Of a DNA stretch of 8,973 nt, positions 5,143 through 8,973 are shown one piece after another (the first letter of the stretch is position 1; the number at the start of each line of letters is the position of its first letter). Both the position numbers and the translations under genes were made by a program. Source of the DNA: an uncultured Prevotellaceae bacterium (GTDB taxonomy: Bacteria > Bacteroidota > Bacteroidia > Bacteroidales > Bacteroidaceae); NCBI GenBank assembly GCA_946539635.1, contig CAMNHS010000053.1:1-8973 (forward strand). The letters are read 5' to 3'. The notes under the pieces are model-generated. The model was not told the DNA's origin. It did no database searches and saw only the letters and a list, made by a program, of their open reading frames with translations.

Positions 5143-7866
5143 TTAAAGATTAAAGTAAAGTTCCGCACCAAAACTGAAGCCAGTGTTATATTGCGAACGT
5201 GTCTTGCTATGGCTGCTGTTATACAGGAAAGGTTCATAGTATAGTGCATTGTTCACATAGAATGACAGTCCTCCCACCTTGCCGAGTTCCTTTGTGATAC
5301 GCGCCTGCACATTCCATGTTATCGGACTCGACTCTGTCTCCATGTCTATGGAGCGGCTCAGCAGTTTGTACATAGGTACATTGTCTATACCGTTAGGCGC
5401 CGTAGCATAATAGTTGGCATCCATTCCAAGATATCCTGCCAACATCTCGTTAGTTATCTCGTGATAGTTACACTGTGGGTCTATCCATCCAATAGGATTC
5501 TTGTCCATATTATATGAATGGTTCCAGCTATGCCATATCACCTGTGTCGTCAGTGATGCCACCATACGCAGTTCCGGTATGTGTGTAACGGTACGAAGGG
5601 TTGTCACCAAACGACGGTACTTTGAATAGCTGTCATCCAAGCCGTTAGGATAAACCAACTTGAATGGCTGTGTATCCGTCTTCTTATATGGGTCGTCAGG
5701 CAGGTACTTGCTGCTCAGGTTCGTCGCATTGAGATTTGTGGACCATGTCTTTGACTCCTGATAAGCACCGCTGAGGTAGAACGATGTACGTATAACCTTC
5801 CATGTTCCGAAGTCCATATCAGCCTCTATACCACGATTTTTCGTGTGTGCCACATTTCCTACTGCTCCCGTTGTAATAAACACCACATCTGAACGCTGCG
5901 GAGCTCCCGACATATCGGGATTTGCGAAATAGTTGGCAGTATATGTATGGAACTCTGTAAGATTACCGAAGCCATCAGGCGTATTGTCTATATATCCCAG
6001 GATACTCAGTTTCTTGCCATTCTTCAGTCTAATATCAAAGCCGGCCTCCACCTTTGTTGTTGTGGCATTCTTCAGGTTACGGGAATATTCTACGTTATAG
6101 ACGTATGTGTGATATGCCTGAGTTGCTGCATTCTGGTCTGCCGGTGCTGCAGGTCTGTCAACATATTTCTTATCGGGATAGAGATAGTTCAGACCTGGAG
6201 TCTTAGAATTCATACCAATACCAGCACGTATGTCAAGCCACTTTGTTGCAGAGAATGAAAGATTAAGACGTGGAGAAAGAGCTGTCGTAGCAACATTTGA
6301 GAATGGCTGCATGGCAGTAAAACGTAAACCGAAGGTGGTACGCAGGCGATTTACCTTGTTCATCGTCCATACCAACTGGTCCTCTGCATATGCAGCAATC
6401 TGATGCAGTCCTGGGATATCGCTATATGCCCTTGGACGACCATCGCTGTTTGGCACCAATGGATAGCGGTCATTCTCATTATAATAGCCGCGTCCGGTAT
6501 TCCAGTCGTAGTGATACTCTGCACCAACCTTGAAAGTCTGTCGCGTCTTTCCAGCCTTTACGTAAAAGCTATTGCCAATCTTTGCAAACAGGTTACCCGG
6601 GTGGCTCTCCGTATATGCTGTCGTACGATAGGCTATCTTCTCATAAGGCACTATGTAATATCCTGTTTCGCGGGCTGTCAGTATCGGATTTATAGAACCA
6701 CCAGATATTTTTGCCAGTCCAATTTCTCTCTTGTCATTGCGAGTAAAACTCAGTCCTATCGTATAGTTCACTGTGCGGGCAAAGAGTTTTTCCACCTGTA
6801 TGCGACCGTTATGCGTAAAGGATATTGTCTGGTTCTTGTTTTTCTTGTCCGAACCCTCAACGGTTGCATCGGGGTCATCGCCGGTCCAGTCTTTCGCCAT
6901 CATATAACGCACCTTGGTGTTCATATTCCACTTGGGAGTGATGTCGTAACTCCATCCGAATGAAGCCGTATAACGATGGTATGAATTTGTCTTCCATCGT
7001 GGGTCACCCCATGCCTGTGCATAGTCAAAGCTACCGTTTATAATACCCAGTTTTCCAATGTTAGCACCCTTGCTGACAGAATAGTTCATGAGGGCAGGAT
7101 TAACCTTTGCCTTCGCCTGCCACGGAGTGACACCCACCTTTGAGTGTACTATCACCATACCGCCGCTGAGGTCACCATATTCTGCTGATGGAATACCTCG
7201 TACCACCTCCACGTCATTGATATCATCTGCAGAGATGTTTCGCAGGTCAGTACCAGTAAATTCGGTCATAGGGCCCTGTGACAGCGAGCCATTATTTGAA
7301 ATAGGCACCCCGTCAACCATCACACTGGAACCAAAAGCTGCCGTAGGGTCGTTGACCAACTGTCGTATTTGCAGGTTTGTCTGCGACATCAGATTATTAT
7401 GTCCCATCAGTTGTCCTGGCACCAGCTGCATGATGTCCGCCAATGACGATGCCTGAAGGTGATCGATAGCCTGACGACCTATGATGCTGGCAGTAGATGA
7501 TCCGGAAGCATTCTGCTTGGCAGTCACGCTAACCTCCTTCAATGCCAGAGAAGCCTCTGACATGCGTATATTCAGGTCGAGGTTCTTGTTGGTAATGGCA
7601 ATATTCGTGGTGTAGGTCTCATATCCCACATACGTCACCGACAGGGTATATGTTCCCTGAGGTATATTCTTTATTATCGCCCTACCCTTCATATCCGTAA
7701 CAGCATACTGTCCCAGAGGATTTAGCTGTACTGTACCCATTATGATGGGCTCTTTCGTCTGGGCATCGGTAACGCTAACACTTATGTCATAGGCAGATCC
7801 GCCCTTTTGTGCAAAGGCAAACGTACTGACGAGCGTAAGCATCAATAATAGAAAACGTGTCTTCAT
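5143..7866 (-). CDS. TonB-dependent outer-membrane receptor (no SusD partner)
   Basis: The product is 907 aa, full length for the family. Residues 1-19 are a signal peptide (FAFA, then QKG). Residues about 26-103 are a CarboxypepD_reg-like domain (GTVQLNPLGQYAVTDMKGRA, then GTYTLSVTYVGYET). A LKEVSVTAK segment (109-117) leads into the plug, about 121-243, with VMVDGVPI (182-189) and IND-VEVVRGIPSAEYGDLSGG (216-236). A 22-stranded barrel fills the rest, including the SKTPGLNYLYPDKKY loop typical of Bacteroidetes siderophore/metal-type receptors. It ends in FGAELYFNL with the terminal aromatic strand. It imports a substrate across the outer membrane using TonB-ExbBD energy. It is not SusC-like: no SusD follows, and the next gene is a DUF4876 lipoprotein. 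The only cysteine in the protein is C799, in a late loop rich in His and Met (H779, H783, M787, H802). The upstream HMA protein points to a metal-related ligand (inference); the actual ligand is unknown. Confidence 0.93.
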   Translation of the reverse strand: MKTRFLLLMLTLVSTFAFAQKGGSAYDISVSVTDAQTKEPIIMGTVQLNPLGQYAVTDMKGRAIIKNIPQGTYTLSVTYVGYETYTTNIAITNKNLDLNIRMSEASLALKEVSVTAKQNASGSSTASIIGRQAIDHLQASSLADIMQLVPGQLMGHNNLMSQTNLQIRQLVNDPTAAFGSSVMVDGVPISNNGSLSQGPMTEFTGTDLRNISADDINDVEVVRGIPSAEYGDLSGGMVIVHSKVGVTPWQAKAKVNPALMNYSVSKGANIGKLGIINGSFDYAQAWGDPRWKTNSYHRYTASFGWSYDITPKWNMNTKVRYMMAKDWTGDDPDATVEGSDKKNKNQTISFTHNGRIQVEKLFARTVNYTIGLSFTRNDKREIGLAKISGGSINPILTARETGYYIVPYEKIAYRTTAYTESHPGNLFAKIGNSFYVKAGKTRQTFKVGAEYHYDWNTGRGYYNENDRYPLVPNSDGRPRAYSDIPGLHQIAAYAEDQLVWTMNKVNRLRTTFGLRFTAMQPFSNVATTALSPRLNLSFSATKWLDIRAGIGMNSKTPGLNYLYPDKKYVDRPAAPADQNAATQAYHTYVYNVEYSRNLKNATTTKVEAGFDIRLKNGKKLSILGYIDNTPDGFGNLTEFHTYTANYFANPDMSGAPQRSDVVFITTGAVGNVAHTKNRGIEADMDFGTWKVIRTSFYLSGAYQESKTWSTNLNATNLSSKYLPDDPYKKTDTQPFKLVYPNGLDDSYSKYRRLVTTLRTVTHIPELRMVASLTTQVIWHSWNHSYNMDKNPIGWIDPQCNYHEITNEMLAGYLGMDANYYATAPNGIDNVPMYKLLSRSIDMETESSPITWNVQARITKELGKVGGLSFYVNNALYYEPFLYNSSHSKTRSQYNTGFSFGAELYFNL

Positions 7867-7888
7867 TTAACTATGATTCTTCACTTTT

Positions 7889-7916
7889 AACTCTCAACTC
7901 TAAACTCTAAACTTTA
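7889..7916. repeat. 7-bp tandem repeat, four copies, overlapping a stop codon
   Basis: Units AACTCTC (7889-7895), AACTCTA (7896-7902), AACTCTA (7903-7909) and AACTTTA (7910-7916) run in register. In the transcribed sense they read TAAAGTT, TAGAGTT, TAGAGTT, GAGAGTT. The first includes the TAA stop of the HMA gene (7914-7916). The repeat occupies the first half of the 47-bp gap ahead of the TonB receptor start. Changes in copy number would alter spacing but not the HMA protein. Confidence 0.8.
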
Positions 7917-8636
7917 TTTCTTAACCTCAATTCCCTCAGCACGTATTTCAGCAAGAAGTTTTTCCAGATTAGTCTCTGTATTGACATAGGTAATAGCGAG
8001 GGAGCCCTTCTTGGGATTAACGTTAACGTCATCCACACCATCCAAGGACAATACTGTTTCTATCGTTTCGTCATTGGCAGCTTCTGCCGGTATTTTGAAA
8101 TATGCAAAACTGATAATATTGCTGGTATAGTAGCTTACTGGCGTAAAGCCTATATCCAACAATCTCTGTCGTATAGTAGCCTTTGTTGTCTTGTTGGCAT
8201 CATAGCGTACAAAGATATATCCCTTTGCAAGATTAGGACCGACACTATCCATACCCACCATCTCGTAGAGATTCTTCTTTATGAGTTCAGCATCAGCCTC
8301 CGTCTTCATCTCATCCGCCTTCAGTCCCATGCCGCGTCTGATTTTCTCCTTTGGGTCATAGGTGCTTGGCTTATAACGTCCTGTTGCTGTAAGGGTAGCG
8401 CAGATGCTGTCTGTATTCGTCTTTGCAGGATTGTATGCCACTGCCACTGTACGCTTTTCCAGGTCGAACTGTAACCCTTCGACTCCTGGCTTACCATTCA
8501 AGGCAAGGCTTACCTTATGCGCACAATCCTCACAACGCATTGCTTTGATGCGAACAACAAGAGTGTCCATACTGGCTGCCATAGCAGCATTAACTGAAAC
8601 AAATAATAACAAAAGTGTTAATAATTTCTTGGCCAT
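7914..8636 (-). CDS. Exported HMA (heavy-metal-associated) domain protein
   Basis: The product is 240 aa from the ATG at 8636. A longer reading from GTG 8672 would place its start inside the promoter and hide the signal peptide, so it is rejected. Residues 1-20 are a signal peptide (AMA, then AS). Residues about 24-92 are an HMA domain with the canonical metal site MRCEDC at 33-38 (Cys35, Cys38) followed by AHKV, the signature of copper/zinc/mercury-binding chaperones and ATPase N-domains. Residues about 118-168 and 174-240 repeat the same beta-alpha-beta pattern (for example LDGVDDVNVNPKKGSLAITY at 198-217) without cysteines, suggesting three tandem ferredoxin-like folds with one active site. 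It probably binds or hands over a soft metal ion in the periplasm (inference). It is the first gene of the operon, behind a strong promoter and 47 bp ahead of the TonB receptor. Family firm; metal identity open. Confidence 0.9.
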   Translation of the reverse strand: MAKKLLTLLLLFVSVNAAMAASMDTLVVRIKAMRCEDCAHKVSLALNGKPGVEGLQFDLEKRTVAVAYNPAKTNTDSICATLTATGRYKPSTYDPKEKIRRGMGLKADEMKTEADAELIKKNLYEMVGMDSVGPNLAKGYIFVRYDANKTTKATIRQRLLDIGFTPVSYYTSNIISFAYFKIPAEAANDETIETVLSLDGVDDVNVNPKKGSLAITYVNTETNLEKLLAEIRAEGIEVKK

Positions 8637-8661
8637 GTGAATAAATTTATTATTTAGGTCG

Positions 8662-8693
8662 CAAATGTACACATTTTTTCCATATTACACAAA
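8662..8693 (-). promoter_or_regulatory. Promoter of the six-gene operon
   Basis: On the minus strand a perfect -33 box TTTG (8690-8693) is separated by 20 nt from a perfect -7 box TACATTTG (8662-8669), matching the Bacteroidetes primary sigma factor consensus. Transcription should start near 8655, leaving a leader of roughly 20 nt, A/T-rich and without a Shine-Dalgarno, before the HMA start codon. No comparable element was found in the three internal gaps of the operon. Confidence 0.78.
8668..8691. promoter_or_regulatory. Possible operator: TACACA direct repeat inside the promoter
   Basis: TACACA occurs at 8668-8673 and again at 8686-8691, 18 bp apart, each followed by a T-rich run. One copy overlaps the -7 box and the other the -33 box of the operon promoter, a placement that would suit a repressor. 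The repeat is short and lies in A/T-rich DNA, so it may be chance. I do not recognise a Fur, Zur or CueR type palindrome here. Confidence 0.2.
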
Positions 8694-8764
8694 TTTTTGC
8701 TCTGCACAACAGGAAATAAGTAGTTAATATATTCGGTTTTCTTCATTTATTCTATTTTTTTTTG

Positions 8765-8772
8765 TATATTTG
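8765..8772 (+). promoter_or_regulatory. Probable -7 element of the tatA promoter
   Basis: TATATTTG matches the Bacteroidetes TAnnTTTG -7 consensus and is followed by GCCCC-free leader sequence starting CCCC, 31 bp before the tatA ATG. The -33 region is poor: the nearest candidates are TTTC at 8738-8741 and CTTC at 8741-8744. If used, it gives a short leader of about 25 nt and a promoter divergent from that of the HMA operon, within a 167-bp shared intergenic region. Confidence 0.5.
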
Positions 8773-8790
8773 CCCCAAATTTGTAATAAA

Positions 8791-8796
8791 AGGAGG
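8791..8796 (+). promoter_or_regulatory. Perfect Shine-Dalgarno of tatA
   Basis: AGGAGG ends 7 nt before the ATG at 8804, which fixes the tatA start. Such a full match is uncommon in Bacteroidetes, where leaders are usually A-rich without SD pairing, as in the six operon genes of this window. Confidence 0.75.
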
Positions 8797-8803
8797 ACTT
8801 ATT

Positions 8804-8973
8804 ATGTTTGGATTAGGCGGAACAGAGATTCTGGTCATCGCATTGGTAGTACTACTGCTGTTTGGTGGTAAGAAGATACCAGAGTTGATGAAAGGTCTCG
8901 GTAGTGGCGTCAAGAGTTTCAAGGACGGCATGAAGGGCGTCACCGACGTTGAGGACGACGCGAAGGAAGAGAA
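8804..8973 (+). CDS. tatA: Sec-independent translocase subunit TatA/TatE family (partial, 3' end outside window)
   Basis: The visible part is 56 codons, cut by the window edge. Residues 1-21 give a short periplasmic N-terminus and a single transmembrane helix ([13 protein letters not shown]). The hallmark FGGKKIPEL hinge follows at 20-28, then an amphipathic helix ([17 protein letters not shown]) and an acidic/charged tail starting DVEDDAKEE. This is the TatA/TatE architecture: the protein oligomerises in the inner membrane and, with TatC, exports folded twin-arginine substrates. TatB is less likely because the N-terminus and hinge fit TatA and the helix is short. tatC would be expected to follow on the plus strand beyond the window. 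It is transcribed divergently from the metal/flavin operon; none of the operon's signal peptides has a twin-arginine motif, so a functional link is not indicated. Confidence 0.93.
   Translation, partial: MFGLGGTEILVIALVVLLLFGGKKIPELMKGLGSGVKSFKDGMKGVTDVEDDAKEE

Noticed and set aside
6403..6963. A 186-codon open frame on the plus strand opposite the TonB receptor, and several smaller plus-strand frames
   Set aside because: They lie antisense to well-supported coding genes, encode low-complexity Cys/His/Ile-rich sequence with no domain, and have no promoter or ribosome site.
5143..7866. SusC/SusD glycan-uptake pair
   Set aside because: The receptor lacks a SusD partner, no glycosidase is nearby, and the following lipoprotein is DUF4876 without SusD features.
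8637..8672. Longer HMA reading frame starting at GTG 8672
   Set aside because: That start lies within the -7 box of the promoter and would place 12 residues ahead of a textbook signal peptide; ATG 8636 is the better start.
8768..8783. Inverted repeat ATTTG-CCC-CAAAT and palindrome CAAATTTG at the tatA promoter as an operator
   Set aside because: It arises largely from the -7 box itself in A/T-rich DNA, and no known regulator site is recognisable.
8752..8943. A 63-codon minus-strand frame at the right edge
   Set aside because: It is antisense to tatA, which has a clear family signature and Shine-Dalgarno; the product is Pro/Ser-rich shadow sequence.

Overview
The window looks like a chromosomal segment from a Bacteroidales bacterium, most likely Prevotella or a close relative. 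The evidence is Bacteroidetes-type promoter elements (TTTG, about 20 nt, TAnnTTTG), mostly SD-less A/T-rich leaders, a TonB-dependent receptor with an N-terminal carboxypeptidase-regulatory-like domain, DUF4876 and DUF6850 family proteins, and a Prevotella-style C-terminal tail (YDINGNKV ... IIDGKKVLK). No RNA genes, IS elements, phage genes or CRISPR arrays are visible, and no gap without a gene exceeds 170 bp.

Layout: six genes lie head to tail on the minus strand. In order of transcription (right to left) they are: an exported heavy-metal-associated (HMA) domain protein (8636-7914); a TonB-dependent outer-membrane receptor (7866-5143); a DUF4876 lipoprotein (5099-3816); a DUF6850 outer-membrane beta-barrel protein (3826-2201); a second, secreted DUF4876 paralogue with an extra C-terminal region (2112-487); and a small exported FMN-binding protein (486-94). 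I found one good promoter upstream of the first gene (8662-8693) and one good intrinsic terminator after the last (36-73), and no TAnnTTTG element in the internal gaps. A single transcript of about 8.6 kb is therefore the simplest reading. Two junctions are tightly coupled: an 11-bp overlap at 3816-3826, and an abutting TAA|ATG at 486/487. The three looser gaps each contain a different short tandem repeat.

Outside this operon, a divergent plus-strand gene at the right edge starts tatA (twin-arginine translocase subunit, cut by the window end) behind a perfect AGGAGG. At the left edge, a minus-strand promoter (4-35) sits directly after the operon terminator and fires out of the window.

How the genes may work together (inference): every product of the operon carries an export signal. 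The TonB receptor has no SusD partner. It is instead followed by a surface-type lipoprotein, a beta-barrel protein and a secreted paralogue of the lipoprotein. A Cys-x-x-Cys metal-binding protein at one end and a covalent-flavin protein at the other suggest an envelope system that captures, imports and possibly reduces a metal or metal complex. The substrate cannot be read from the sequence.
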